Part shown: positions 24,913-34,455 of the stretch, one piece after another | How positions within the stretch are numbered: position 1 is the first letter of the stretch | Layout of the letters: every line of letters begins with the position of its first letter | Origin: Faucicola osloensis_D | GTDB lineage: Bacteria > Pseudomonadota > Gammaproteobacteria > Pseudomonadales > Moraxellaceae | Assembly (NCBI GenBank): GCA_020041925.1 | Contig: CP083409.1 | DNA: 64,000 nt | Reading direction: 5' to 3' (one strand) | Translations under genes and position numbers: made by a program | The notes under the pieces: generated by a model | The model's input: only the letters and a program-made list of their open reading frames with translations | Databases searched by the model: none | What the model was told of the DNA's origin: nothing

Positions 24913-26196
24913 TTAAACAATCTCTGGCGATTGGTTATTATCAATCACTGCCTCATTGACTGTCACGGTTTTGCCGGGTGTCATTGAAGGCAGTTCATAC
25001 ATGGTATCGAGCAGGGCATTTTCAACAATGGAGCGTAGACCGCGAGCACCGGTACGACGCTTTAGCGCTTGTTTGGCAATCGCCACTAGTGCATCATCGG
25101 TGAACGATAACTTCGCATTTTCCATCTCAAACAAGTATTCGTATTGTTTGACCAGCGCATTTTTTGGCTCGGTTAAGATTTGTACCAATGCTTCTTCATC
25201 CAGTTCTTCCAGTGTCGCCACCACAGGCAGACGACCAATTAACTCTGGAATTAGACCAAATTTAATCAAATCTTCTGGCTCGACTTGCTTGAACAATTCA
25301 CCGGTTTTTTTGCCGCTGTCTTTGGCTTTTACCTCAGCATTAAAACCGATACCGGTTTTTTCGGTACGCTGTTGAATGACATTGTCGAGACCAGCAAACG
25401 CGCCGCCACAAATCACCAAGATATTACTGGTATCGACCTGAATCATCTCTTGGTTTGGGTGCTTACGACCACCTTGCGGTGGAATATTGGCAACCGTACC
25501 TTCAATTAGTTTTAACAGCGCTTGCTGTACGCCTTCACCCGACACATCACGGGTAATCGAAGGGTTTTCACTTTTACGGCTGATTTTATCGATTTCATCG
25601 ATATAGATAATGCCTTTTTGCGCTCTCTCGACATCAAACTCTGCCGCTTGTAACAGTTTTTGTACGATGTTTTCCACGTCTTCACCGACATAACCCGCTT
25701 CGGTCAAGGTAGTGGCATCGGCGAGCGCAAATGGGACATCAAGTAGGCGGGCTAGGGTCTGCGCCAATAAGGTTTTACCAGAACCCGTTGGACCAATCAG
25801 CAAAATATTACTTTTTGATAGCTCAACCATGGCATCATCGGCACCAAGTGTCGTCAACCCTTTATCTTTACTCAGTTTTTCACTCACCTTTAAGCGTTTA
25901 TAGTGGTTATAAACCGCTACCGCCAAAGTTTTTTTGGCTTTATCTTGACCGATGACATACTCATCTAAATGGCTGCGGATTTCTTTGGGTGTTGGCAATT
26001 TGCGCGCTGCCCAGTTTTCACGCTCATTGGTATCACTATCGTCGCTGCCCGATGACTTTGATTCGGCGATTAAATCATCGCACAGTTCAATACACTCATT
26101 ACAGATATTGGCATCTTGACCTGCAATTAGCTTTTTGACTTCGTATTTGGCTTTACCACAAAACGAGCAATGTGGCTCAATGTCATTTTTTGACAT
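24913..26196 (-). CDS. clpX: ATP-dependent Clp protease ATPase ClpX
   Basis: This is a 427-aa AAA+ unfoldase. The N-terminal zinc finger has C10, C13, C32 and C35 (CSFCG...CNECIELC). Walker A is GPTGSGKTLLA, the pore loop is GYVGED, Walker B is IIYIDEIDKI, and sensor/arginine elements are present in the RRTGARGLRS region. ClpX recognises tagged proteins such as ssrA-tagged chains and threads them into ClpP. It lies 56 bp downstream of the clpP stop on the same strand in the standard tig-clpP-clpX order. Confidence 0.98.
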   Translation of the reverse strand: MSKNDIEPHCSFCGKAKYEVKKLIAGQDANICNECIELCDDLIAESKSSGSDDSDTNERENWAARKLPTPKEIRSHLDEYVIGQDKAKKTLAVAVYNHYKRLKVSEKLSKDKGLTTLGADDAMVELSKSNILLIGPTGSGKTLLAQTLARLLDVPFALADATTLTEAGYVGEDVENIVQKLLQAAEFDVERAQKGIIYIDEIDKISRKSENPSITRDVSGEGVQQALLKLIEGTVANIPPQGGRKHPNQEMIQVDTSNILVICGGAFAGLDNVIQQRTEKTGIGFNAEVKAKDSGKKTGELFKQVEPEDLIKFGLIPELIGRLPVVATLEELDEEALVQILTEPKNALVKQYEYLFEMENAKLSFTDDALVAIAKQALKRRTGARGLRSIVENALLDTMYELPSMTPGKTVTVNEAVIDNNQSPEIV

Positions 26197-26252
26197 AAAA
26201 AAACGCTCCTAAAATTATGCTTGTCTTAATTACTTCGTGATTGTTTAACCTA

Positions 26253-26927
26253 TTAAGCAATGCTTGGACGTTTTTCTAATACTTCATCAATCAGACCGTA
26301 TTCTTTGGCTTCTTGGGCATCTAGCCAATAGTCACGCTCGACATCACGGGCGATTTTCTCAAGTGGCTGTCCGGTACGTTCTGCCAAGATTTTATTCAAG
26401 CGTTCACGGATTTTTAGGATTTCACGCGCATTGATTTCAATATCGGTCGCTTGACCTTGCGCACCACCTGACGGTTGGTGAATCATCACACGCGCATTGG
26501 CTAAGGCATAGCGTTTACCTTTTTCACCCGCAGCCAATAAGAATGAACCCATGCTATAAGCACCGCCCATACAAATCGTTGACACTTGTGGCTGGATAAA
26601 GTTCATGGTGTCAAACACAGCAAGACCTGCACTCACAGAGCCACCTGGTGAATTGATGTATAAGTGAATGTCTTTTTCTGGATTTTCCGCTTCTAGGAAC
26701 AACAACTGGGCGACAATTAAATTCGCCATGTGGTCTTCAACTTGACCGGCTAAGAACACCACACGCTCACGCAATAAGCGTGAATAGATGTCAAATGAGC
26801 GCTCACCGCGAGCCGATTGCTCGACCACCATAGGTACTAAAGCACTTTGTGGTGACAACACGTCACGGGTTACGGTATTTTGGATTTGACTCGTCGCGAA
26901 AGGCGAGTCCAAGAATTTTTCTAACAT
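26253..26927 (-). CDS. clpP: ATP-dependent Clp protease proteolytic subunit ClpP
   Basis: This is a 224-aa serine protease. The start is the ATG preceded by AAAGGA; an upstream in-frame start would add 19 odd residues. The catalytic triad is S125 (GGAYSMGSF), H150 (RVMIHQPSGG) and D199 (VERDYWLDA), with the same spacing as E. coli S97/H122/D171. The residues before the Ser read GGAY where E. coli has GQAA, a minor variation. It forms the tetradecameric degradation chamber with ClpX. Confidence 0.97.
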   Translation of the reverse strand: MLEKFLDSPFATSQIQNTVTRDVLSPQSALVPMVVEQSARGERSFDIYSRLLRERVVFLAGQVEDHMANLIVAQLLFLEAENPEKDIHLYINSPGGSVSAGLAVFDTMNFIQPQVSTICMGGAYSMGSFLLAAGEKGKRYALANARVMIHQPSGGAQGQATDIEINAREILKIRERLNKILAERTGQPLEKIARDVERDYWLDAQEAKEYGLIDEVLEKRPSIA

Positions 26928-27016
26928 GTTATTGTCCTTTTTAAATATGCAAAAGCCCTTATCGTTTATAAGGGCAATTGGCATAAAAACAAGTTACTAA
27001 GCTGACTAAAAATACA

Positions 27017-27068
27017 TTCTTAAATGCCTAAGCTCAAATATCTAAGCTTAAATGCCTAAGAATGGATT
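27017..27068. repeat. Imperfect repeat cluster between tig and clpP
   Basis: The unit ttaaatgcctaag occurs twice (about 27020-27032 and 27048-27060), with a related ctcaaatatctaag between. The outer ends cattctta and taagaatg are complementary, so the block could fold. No role is known; it lies in the tig-clpP gap. Confidence 0.5.
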
Positions 27069-27078
27069 AAGCCAATTA

Positions 27079-28446
27079 TTACATCATCGCTTGTTGTTGT
27101 TGGCTAGCCAGTAAGTCTTGGTAAGATACTTCAGTGTCAGTTACTTTACCTTGAGACAAGATATGATCGACCACTTGGTCTTCTAACACCACCGCTTCGA
27201 TGTTGGCACGTTCCTGCGCATTGTTGGTGTAATAGTCGATAACTTCGTTTGGATCTTCGTAGTTTTCTGCCATTTCGTTGATGTATTTGGTCACACGTTC
27301 TTGGTCAACTTCAAGTTTGTTTGACTCAATCAGGCTCGAAACGATGATGCCAAGACGGGCAGCGCGCAGCGCTTGCTCTTCAAATAATTCGTTTGGTAGC
27401 ATATCTTTGTTAAAAGTTTTAGGATCTGCACCAAACTGCTGGGCAAAACGGTTTAACATCATGCTACGTTGGCGATCGATTTCTTGCTCAAGCATCGATG
27501 CAGGTACGTCGATTTCATTTTTTTCAAGTAGGGCGTTAAATGCCGCTTCTTTCACTTGGTTACGGGCAGCGCTTTTTACTTCGCGCTCCATGTTTTTACG
27601 CACGTCTGCTTTAAGTTTGTCTAAGCCGCCTTCTGTTACCCCAAATGCTTCAAGGAACTCGTCGTTCAATTCTGGTAATTGTGATTGCTCAACTGATTTT
27701 ACGTTGATTTTGAACTGTGCTTGTTTGCCTTGTAGGTTTTCGGCTTGGTAATCTTCTGGGAACGTCACGTCGATGATTTTTTCTTCGCCTGCTTTCATGC
27801 CTTTGATACCATCTTCAAAGCCTGGAATCATACGGCCACTGCCTAATACTAGGCTAAAGTCTTGCGCGCTACCGCCTTCAAATTTTTCACCGTCGATTGA
27901 ACCTTCAAAGTCAAACTTGACTTGGTCGCCTTCATCTGCGGCATCATCTTTGGCAACGTAAGTTTGGCGTTGTTTTTGTAGGTTTTCAATCATGGTGTCA
28001 ACATCTGCGTCGCCCACGTTGGCAACTTGACGCTCAACTTCGATGTCTGATAACCCTTGAACTTCCACTTCTGGGAACACTTCAACCGTTGCTTGATAAA
28101 CCAAAAAGTCGTTTTCAAGTTTCACGTCATCAATGTTTGGCATACCCACAGCGCGGATATTTTCTTGACGAATCGCATCAAATACGGTATCGCGAATCAC
28201 ATCATTAATAACTTCTTGTTGGATACCTGCGCCATATTGAGCGCGAATGTGTGATACGGGCACTTTACCTTTACGGAAACCGTCGATTTTAGCGGTTTTT
28301 GCCACTTGGTTGATGCGTTTTTCCACGCGACCTTGAATGGTTGACACAGGTACTTTAACCGTGATTTGGGTTTCAAGGTTTGATTTTTTGTTGGTAGTTA
28401 CTTCTAAGCTAGTAACTGTTGAATCTGACACATTTGAATTTGACAT
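27079..28446 (-). CDS. tig: Trigger factor (ribosome-associated chaperone)
   Basis: This is a 455-aa protein. The start at the second in-frame ATG is chosen because GGAAGG lies 8 bases before it; an ATG at 28461 lacks such a site. The N-terminal ribosome-binding domain has the signature GFRKGKVP (E. coli GFRKGKVP). The FKBP-type prolyl isomerase domain is central (FDFEGSIDGEKFEGGSA, MIPGFEDGIKGM), and the C-terminal chaperone arms follow. It shields nascent chains at the exit tunnel. First gene of tig-clpP-clpX. Confidence 0.97.
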   Translation of the reverse strand: MSNSNVSDSTVTSLEVTTNKKSNLETQITVKVPVSTIQGRVEKRINQVAKTAKIDGFRKGKVPVSHIRAQYGAGIQQEVINDVIRDTVFDAIRQENIRAVGMPNIDDVKLENDFLVYQATVEVFPEVEVQGLSDIEVERQVANVGDADVDTMIENLQKQRQTYVAKDDAADEGDQVKFDFEGSIDGEKFEGGSAQDFSLVLGSGRMIPGFEDGIKGMKAGEEKIIDVTFPEDYQAENLQGKQAQFKINVKSVEQSQLPELNDEFLEAFGVTEGGLDKLKADVRKNMEREVKSAARNQVKEAAFNALLEKNEIDVPASMLEQEIDRQRSMMLNRFAQQFGADPKTFNKDMLPNELFEEQALRAARLGIIVSSLIESNKLEVDQERVTKYINEMAENYEDPNEVIDYYTNNAQERANIEAVVLEDQVVDHILSQGKVTDTEVSYQDLLASQQQQAMM

Positions 28447-28754
28447 AACAAAACCTTCCATAAAATATCAAAAAAGAGCAGCGTGGTTGCCACTCATAAG
28501 GGTAAATAGCGATAAGTTATCAGGCTTTTAAGGTGATTGAAAAAAGCCTATAAAATACGCAATCCAAAATCTGTGGGTTAACGAATGCTAAAAGGCAAAA
28601 ATTAACCGAAAGTGGTATAGTATAAATTAATCGCCACATAAAGTAAAAAAATTGTTGCTGTAAAATCTCTGTATCGACTACATTAGCAGTCACACCTTGT
28701 CTATTTGCAAGTGATAGGTATGAGTTGAAAACTTTTACTTTACCAATTGCACTT
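28447..28754. other. Non-coding gap between rdgB and tig
   Basis: These 308 bp are AT-rich and contain no supported ORF or RNA gene. They must hold the tig promoter on the minus strand. No terminator with a clear T tract was found for rdgB. Confidence 0.5.
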
Positions 28755-29405
28755 TTACTTCATCAATTGCATTAGCAGTTGCTGCATCGCTTGCCCACGA
28801 TGACTAATGCGGTTTTTATCGGTCTTTCGCATCTCGGCAGCGCTTTTTTGTACGCTTGGTACCCAAAATAGCGGGTCATAACCAAAACCAAGCTCACCTT
28901 GCGGGGCGGGCAAGATTTCACCTTGCCAAATTCCTTGGGCAATGATGGGTAGCGGGTCATCGGCATGACGCACGAGTGCCAACACGCAAACAAACTGCCC
29001 GATAATCGGCTCATTCGTATGTCTGTGGGGTTTAAGCAGTCGTAATAATTTTTGGTTGTTGGCTAAGTCTTTATGCTGGCTAAAGCTGGCTTCATCTTGG
29101 GAAAAACGCGCGGAATAAATTCCGGGTTGACCGCCCAAAATAGGTACACATAAACCCGAATCATCAGCAATCGCAGGCAGTCCGCTAATACAGCTGGCAT
29201 GACGGGCTTTAATCAGCGCGTTTTCAATAAAGCTCAGTCCATTTTCGACCGCATCCTCGATGCCCAATTGCCCTTGTGGGATGACGGTTATCTCAAGATT
29301 GGCTTGTTCAAATAATTGCTTGAATTCCGCGAGTTTGCCTTGGTTATTACTGGCGAGGACTAACTGGCGGGTAGGAAATATTTGATTAAGGATAGAAACT
29401 GACAT
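28755..29405 (-). CDS. rdgB: XTP/dITP pyrophosphatase (RdgB/HAM1 family)
   Basis: This 216-aa protein has the family motifs LVLASNNQGKLAEF (substrate Lys), ADDSGLCVPILGGQPGIYSARFS (metal-binding DD) and the C-terminal ISHRGQAMQQL. It removes non-canonical purine triphosphates (dITP, XTP) to keep them out of nucleic acids. Length is slightly above the usual of about 200 aa because of a small insertion (KPHRHTNEP) in the middle. It stands as a single gene, with 543 bp free upstream. Confidence 0.95.
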   Translation of the reverse strand: MSVSILNQIFPTRQLVLASNNQGKLAEFKQLFEQANLEITVIPQGQLGIEDAVENGLSFIENALIKARHASCISGLPAIADDSGLCVPILGGQPGIYSARFSQDEASFSQHKDLANNQKLLRLLKPHRHTNEPIIGQFVCVLALVRHADDPLPIIAQGIWQGEILPAPQGELGFGYDPLFWVPSVQKSAAEMRKTDKNRISHRGQAMQQLLMQLMK

Positions 29406-29948
29406 ACAGACCCACTGTGTGTATTTTGCATAAAAAACTTAACCTTATCATAGCATAGTTGACAGTGGCTCGCGCTGCAAATACTCATGTTGCAAAAGCC
29501 TTATACCAAACCACTACAGTTTTTTTTGAGTAATTTGCTATCATCACATAGCAAGTAACGGGTTAAAAATCAGCTTATTAGCATGCACTCATTGATTTTT
29601 ACCCCACAAGATAATAAATCCCCACTATAGAAACGGTTAAATTTTGCCAATTTTTATGGCAAAATAACCCATGTGTTATGAGGATATTATTAAGGCTAAT
29701 GATAGCAAGGTTAATAAACAAAGCTAACGATCGTAAAGTTAGTGAGTGGTTTTAACCCTTGATAAAGCTTGATAAAACATAGATAAATAACATAAACTAA
29801 ATAACATAAACCCAGCCAACTTGCCATTTTGGATATGGTTTTGATATATGCGCTTTTAATACAAAGCTTTTATCTATCACACAAATGGCATGTGGTTACT
29901 TTTATCATAAAGTCATCACAACAATAGCGAAGGAAAAAGGAAAATAAC
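29406..29948. other. Long intergenic region upstream of sodB and rdgB (divergent promoters)
   Basis: These 543 bp hold no supported ORF. Visible structure: a perfect inverted repeat attttgcca / tggcaaaat at 29641-29665 with a 7-nt spacer, and a 13-bp direct repeat aaataacataaac at 29785-29797 and 29799-29811. The AGGAAAAAGGAAAAT purine-rich stretch just before 29949 serves as sodB ribosome-binding site. No tRNA, riboswitch or known small RNA is recognised. Confidence 0.55.
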
Positions 29949-30575
29949 ATGTCACACATTACATTACCAGATTTACCATACGCCAAAAATGCGCTTGAGC
30001 CACATATCAGTGCAGAAACCCTAGAATTCCACCATGACAAACACCATGCGGCGTATGTCAACAAACTAAATGAGCTACTACCAGGTTCAGGGCTTGAAGG
30101 TAAAGAGCTTGATGAAATCATCAAAGCCACCGCAGGTGATAGTAGCAAAGCGACCATCTTTAACCAAGCGGCACAGGTTTGGAACCATACTTTCTACTGG
30201 AACTGCCTAACTGCCAATGGTGGTGGTGAACCAACAGGCGATCTAAAAGCCAAAATCGAAGAAGCGTTTGGTTCGTATGCAAAATTCCGTGAAGAATTCA
30301 AAAACGCGGCTGTAAGCCAATTTGGTTCAGGTTGGGCATGGTTAGTGGCTGATAGCGTTGGTGGTAAATTATCAATCACCAAAACTGCAAACGCAGATAC
30401 CCCATTAGCGCATAACCAAGTTGCGGTATTGACATGTGACGTGTGGGAACATGCCTACTACATCGACTATCGTAATCGTCGTCCAGACTACGTTGACACT
30501 TTCCTTGACAAACTGGTTAACTGGGATTACGCAAACGCCAAATACAAAGGTCAAGAAGCTGGCGTAGAAAAATAA
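29949..30575 (+). CDS. sodB: Iron superoxide dismutase
   Basis: This 208-aa Fe/Mn-type SOD has all four metal ligands: H28 (LEFHHDKHHAAYVNKLN), the His in WNHTFYWN, and D and H in DVWEHAYYIDYRNRRPDY. Iron rather than manganese is favoured by the AVSQFGSGWAW segment and close overall match to SodB, though metal choice cannot be proven from sequence. It dismutates superoxide in the cytoplasm. Unusually long upstream DNA suggests separate regulation. A strong terminator follows. Confidence 0.95.
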   Translation: MSHITLPDLPYAKNALEPHISAETLEFHHDKHHAAYVNKLNELLPGSGLEGKELDEIIKATAGDSSKATIFNQAAQVWNHTFYWNCLTANGGGEPTGDLKAKIEEAFGSYAKFREEFKNAAVSQFGSGWAWLVADSVGGKLSITKTANADTPLAHNQVAVLTCDVWEHAYYIDYRNRRPDYVDTFLDKLVNWDYANAKYKGQEAGVEK

Positions 30576-30612
30576 TCGCCTATTTTTTCTTCTTTAAGCC
30601 CTTTAATTTTTT

Positions 30613-30641
30613 AAAAAAGCCGAATCAACTTCGGCTTTTTT
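30613..30641 (+). terminator. sodB terminator
   Basis: The stem aaaaaagccgaa / ttcggctttttt has a 5-nt loop, followed by more T, 38 bp past the sodB stop. Confidence 0.92.
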
Positions 30642-30813
30642 TGTTAACAGACACTAAAAGTAAAACTTTGTTAATTGCCGAGTAAGACTTTCGTTATCTG
30701 CCACATTAGTGCTATCTGACCTATCGCAAGCAAACTATAAACGTGCAATTTACGCTTAACCCACCCATCAATCTACTTATCAGCGAAACGCATTGTTTAA
30801 ATAAAAAATATAG

Positions 30814-30845
30814 ACAAAAAAAGGCGAGTATTCAATGACTCGCCT
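30814..30845 (-). terminator. panD terminator
   Basis: On the minus strand AGGCGAGT...ACTCGCCT (8-bp stem, 8-nt loop) is followed by TTTTTTT, 38 bp past the panD stop. Together with the sodB terminator it accounts for most of the 307-bp gap; the rest shows nothing. Confidence 0.85.
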
Positions 30846-30882
30846 AATTTATTTGCACATTTGTGGTGACGATAAAGCTGGG

Positions 30883-31263
30883 TTAGGAAACTTGGACAGG
30901 AATCACGTTGGCAGTGTCTTTAACAATATTACCTTCATCAAGGTAAACCAAGCGTGGATGATGGTTGTCGGCTTCTTTATCATCCATTTGCGCATAAGCA
31001 GCGATAATCACCACGTCGCCTAAATCCGCCATGTGAGCGGCTGCCCCGTTTAGCGAAATCATTTTTGAACCCGCCTCTGCACGAATCGCATAGGTGCGAA
31101 AGCGTTTACCGTTGTTGACATTGTAAATGTCGATTGATTCGTTCTCACGGATGCCTGCCAAGTCGAGTAACTCGCTATCAATGCCACATGAGCCTTCGTA
31201 GTGAAGCTCACAATGGGTCACACGCGCGCGGTGAAGTTTGGCTTTTAATAGGGTTAATAACAT
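30883..31263 (-). CDS. panD: Aspartate 1-decarboxylase
   Basis: This 126-aa proenzyme has the self-cleavage site G24-S25 (YEGSCGID), which yields the pyruvoyl cofactor at S25. The N-terminal segment LLKAKLHRARVTHCEL, including K9 and H11, and the later NGAAAH loop match the family. It makes beta-alanine from aspartate for pantothenate and CoA synthesis. It stands alone; no other pantothenate genes are nearby. Confidence 0.97.
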   Translation of the reverse strand: MLLTLLKAKLHRARVTHCELHYEGSCGIDSELLDLAGIRENESIDIYNVNNGKRFRTYAIRAEAGSKMISLNGAAAHMADLGDVVIIAAYAQMDDKEADNHHPRLVYLDEGNIVKDTANVIPVQVS

Positions 31264-31477
31264 GATCGTTCCTTACCTTGTCAGGTTAACGCGATTCGCG
31301 TCATTGTGGTAAAAGTGAGCAGGCTAGTCATGAGAGGCTATTAACCAACTCGATAAAAGTTAAACATGATTGAAATATCAGGTGAGAAATTCATCCATCT
31401 TGCAATCAATATATGGAAGGAAAATAAAAGTTCAAGGATAGACCCTAAGATTTATCAATCTTGTCCTTTGGTTAACG

Positions 31478-32065
31478 TTAGGCATGGGGTAGTTTAAAAC
31501 TATTGATGGCTTGCTGGGCTTTGGCTAAGTCACCTGTTACCAAATCGGGCAGGGTACGCATGGCAGCATCTAGCATACTGTCAAACGCGATTTGCTCATC
31601 AGCAGTCGGTTTGCCAAGCACATAGCCCGATACTTTGGACTTATGTCCCGGATGACCAATCCCCAAACGTAAACGGTGAAAATCCGCGCCGATATGCGGC
31701 ACGATATCACGCAGTCCATTATGACCGCCATGACCACCGCCTGTTTTTAAGCGCATACGACCCATATCAAGGTCAAGCTCATCATGAACAATCAGCAGTT
31801 CGTCATTGTGGATGCCATAAAAATTCACCATCGGCACCACCGCTTCCCCTGATTTATTCATAAAAGTATGCGGTAACAATAAGCGTATATCCATGCCATA
31901 CACTAAGCCGCGCCCAACCAAACCATGAAATTTTTTATCCAACGTCATGGTGATGTTAAACGTCTCGCTTATACGCTCCACAAACCAAAAGCCAGCATTA
32001 TGCCGTGTTTGGGCATACTGCTGACCTGGGTTGCCAAGTCCGACAATCAGTTTCAGTTTTGACAC
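31478..32065 (-). CDS. pth: Peptidyl-tRNA hydrolase
   Basis: This 195-aa enzyme has the N-terminal motif LIVGLGNPGQQYAQTRHNAGF, with the catalytic His in RHNAG. The FMNKSG and DELDLDMGRMRLKTGGGHGGHNGLRD motifs follow. It releases tRNA from prematurely dropped peptidyl-tRNA. It lies 37 bp downstream of the L25 gene in the standard rplY-pth pair. Confidence 0.97.
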   Translation of the reverse strand: MSKLKLIVGLGNPGQQYAQTRHNAGFWFVERISETFNITMTLDKKFHGLVGRGLVYGMDIRLLLPHTFMNKSGEAVVPMVNFYGIHNDELLIVHDELDLDMGRMRLKTGGGHGGHNGLRDIVPHIGADFHRLRLGIGHPGHKSKVSGYVLGKPTADEQIAFDSMLDAAMRTLPDLVTGDLAKAQQAINSFKLPHA

Positions 32066-32102
32066 GCTGATTATTCCAACTTAAGCGGCAAATGATAAAT
32101 GA

Positions 32103-32828
32103 TTATTCATCATCAGATTTTGGGGCATCATGGGTGTCATCTTGTGCTTGAAGCTTACGTGCTTCTTCGTCACCTTCAGGATCACGAGTACCGGCAGCTT
32201 CTTCATTTGCTTCTGGCTCGATTGGCTCTTCAACTTCTACCGTTGGCGCTTGCATAGTAGCCACAGTACGGTTAAACGGTTCAGTCACTTCAAGCTCACG
32301 AATGGCAACGCCTTCAGGTAACTGGATATCCATCAAGTGAATCGAATCACCAACGTTCATGCCAGATACATCTACTGTCAAGTATTCTGGGATTTTTGAA
32401 GGAATGGCAGTGATTTCAAGTTCAGTGGCATTCGATACAAAAATACCGCCTGCTTTATGACCTGGTGCATCTTCAGCGCCTACATAGTGTACAGGAACAG
32501 TGATGTGCATCGCTTGACCACGGACGATACGTTGGAAGTCAGCGTGCATTGGGGTGTTTTTGGCTGGATGACGTTGTAGTGCTTTAATCACCACTTCTTC
32601 CGTACCTTGACCTTCTACATTGATGGTCAAAATGTGAGAGAAGAAACTTTCTGTCTCAAGTGATTTAATCAATTCATTGTAACGGATAGCAATAGAGGCT
32701 GGTTCTTTGTCTGCACCGTATACGATTGCTGGTACTAGGTTTTGTTTACGAAGGCGGCGGCTCGCACCTTTACCTTGTAACTCGTCGCCACGTACAACAG
32801 CGTTTAATTCAAAAGTTTGGTTACTCAT
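32103..32828 (-). CDS. rplY: 50S ribosomal protein L25 (long CTC form)
   Basis: This 241-aa protein has an N-terminal 5S-rRNA-binding L25 domain (about residues 8-95: GKGASRRLRKQNLVPAIVYG) and a C-terminal TL5/CTC beta domain (about 100-190). A very acidic tail (EEPIEPEANEEAAG..., Asp-rich end) closes it. It binds 5S rRNA on the large subunit. The tail is longer and more acidic than in many homologues. It is followed closely by pth. Confidence 0.95.
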   Translation of the reverse strand: MSNQTFELNAVVRGDELQGKGASRRLRKQNLVPAIVYGADKEPASIAIRYNELIKSLETESFFSHILTINVEGQGTEEVVIKALQRHPAKNTPMHADFQRIVRGQAMHITVPVHYVGAEDAPGHKAGGIFVSNATELEITAIPSKIPEYLTVDVSGMNVGDSIHLMDIQLPEGVAIRELEVTEPFNRTVATMQAPTVEVEEPIEPEANEEAAGTRDPEGDEEARKLQAQDDTHDAPKSDDE

Positions 32829-32937
32829 GGGAGTTTCCTTGGGTTAGGCTAGTCATGGGTGCCTTGTCAGTATGACTTGGCTTTTTGCCTTTACTTACAA
32901 AGCTTTACTTATAAAGATTGGCAAGTGACTAGCGAGT

Positions 32938-32970
32938 GAAAAAAAGCATAAATTTGCGACCAATTTATGC
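32938..32970 (-). terminator. prs terminator
   Basis: On the minus strand the perfect 9-bp stem GCATAAATT / AATTTATGC (loop 7 nt) is followed by TTTTTTT, 131 bp after the prs stop. It separates prs from rplY, which must then have its own promoter in the remaining ~110 bp. Confidence 0.82.
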
Positions 32971-33101
32971 GTTGTGCGCCACTTTTAAAAAAAATGGCAA
33001 AACTTTAACAATTATTTTGCAAATAGCCAGTTAACAATAGCAACATGGACTGAACCTATAAGCCCGCATTCGATATGTTGGCTAACACTGCTTAATATCA
33101 C

Positions 33102-34052
33102 CTACATAATGTCAAACATCGCACTCAATGATTCTTCATTGTTGATACGACGTAGCGCTTCAGCCAGCATAGGCGCAATGGTCACTTGGCGAATTTTGCC
33201 CGTGTTTTTTGCGGCATCTGACAGTGGGATAGTATCGGTTACGACAAGCTCATCAAGCACTGACGCTGCAATTGTTTGGATTGCTTTACCTGACAATACT
33301 GGGTGGGTGATATAACCCACCACCCGGCGCGCGCCACGTTCTTTTAATGCGGCAGCGGCTTTACACAGGGTGCCTGCGGTATCCACCATATCATCGATAA
33401 TCACGCAATCGCGGTCTTTAACATCACCGATGATATGCATCACTTCTGATTCGTTGGCTTTGGCACGGCGTTTATCAATAATTGCCATGTCGGCATCGCC
33501 TAACTGTTTTGCCATCGCACGGGCACGAACCACACCGCCCACGTCAGGGGATACCACCATCAAGTTATCGTATTTTTGCTCACGTAAATCTTTAAATAAA
33601 ACCGGCGTACCGTAAATATTGTCTACCGGGATATCAAAAAAACCTTGAATCTGGTCTGAGTGCAAATCCACCGTAACGACACGGTCAATGCTCACGATAT
33701 TGAGCATATCAGCGACCACTTTTGCTGAGATAGGGACACGCGCTGAGCGAGGACGACGGTCTTGACGCGCATAACCAAAATAGGGCATCACTGCCGTAAT
33801 ACGACCTGCACTGGCACGGCGCAAGGCATCTGCCATTACCATGATTTCCATCAAATTGTCATTGGTCGGTGAGCAAGTTGATTGTAGGATAAAGACGTCT
33901 TTACCACGTACATTTTCTTGGATTTCAACCGCGACTTCACCATCCGAAAAACGCGTCACATCGGCACGTCCTAGTGGAATATGTAAGTGATTGGTGACAT
34001 TTTTTGCCAATTCTGGATGGGCATTTCCGGTAAAAATCGCCAAATAAGGCAT
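33102..34052 (-). CDS. prs: Ribose-phosphate pyrophosphokinase (PRPP synthetase)
   Basis: This 316-aa enzyme has the family landmarks FTGNAHPELA, the ATP-binding flexible loop DALRRASAGRITAVMPYFGYARQDRR, and the ribose-phosphate binding loop CVIIDDMVDTAGTLC. It makes PRPP for nucleotides, histidine, tryptophan and NAD. It lies downstream of two tRNA-Gln genes and ispE in the gene order common in gammaproteobacteria. Confidence 0.98.
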   Translation of the reverse strand: MPYLAIFTGNAHPELAKNVTNHLHIPLGRADVTRFSDGEVAVEIQENVRGKDVFILQSTCSPTNDNLMEIMVMADALRRASAGRITAVMPYFGYARQDRRPRSARVPISAKVVADMLNIVSIDRVVTVDLHSDQIQGFFDIPVDNIYGTPVLFKDLREQKYDNLMVVSPDVGGVVRARAMAKQLGDADMAIIDKRRAKANESEVMHIIGDVKDRDCVIIDDMVDTAGTLCKAAAALKERGARRVVGYITHPVLSGKAIQTIAASVLDELVVTDTIPLSDAAKNTGKIRQVTIAPMLAEALRRINNEESLSAMFDIM

Positions 34053-34180
34053 ATGCGAGTCCTATTTTTCTAGACCAACGACGGTTTCATCAAACAAAAA
34101 AAACTCATCAACTAACTTTTACAATTAGGATGAGAAAAACGTCATTACGTCAACTACTAAAAATGGGTTAGTAAAGAAAA

Positions 34181-34256
34181 TGGCAGGGGTAGCTGGACTC
34201 GAACCAACGGATGCCAGGATCAAAACCTGGTGCCTTACCAACTTGGCGATACCCCT
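34181..34256 (-). tRNA. glnX: tRNA-Gln (anticodon UUG), copy 1
   Basis: Read on the minus strand it begins AGGGGTATCGCC, with the anticodon loop TTTTGAT (UUG) between CCAGG/CCTGG. The T arm GGTTCGAGTCC and an encoded 3' CCA are present. The acceptor stem AGGGGTA/TACCCCT pairs perfectly. It is 76 nt and identical to the copy at 34380-34455. Confidence 0.97.
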
Positions 34257-34379
34257 GTGACGGTGCGAACTATACCGATTTTAGGCGATTTTGTCAATGT
34301 AAAATGTCTTGAACAGCGCAGATTTTATGACAAAATTTTTACTACGTGATGCACAACAAAATCTGTACATCTTTGAATA

Positions 34380-34455
34380 TGGCAGGGGTAGCTGGACTCG
34401 AACCAACGGATGCCAGGATCAAAACCTGGTGCCTTACCAACTTGGCGATACCCCT
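34380..34455 (-). tRNA. glnX: tRNA-Gln (anticodon UUG), copy 2
   Basis: This is a second 76-nt gene with identical sequence, 123 bp from the first. Both are on the minus strand between ispE and prs and are likely on one transcript. The spacer between them shares no long repeat, so only the mature tRNA sequence is conserved. Confidence 0.97.
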
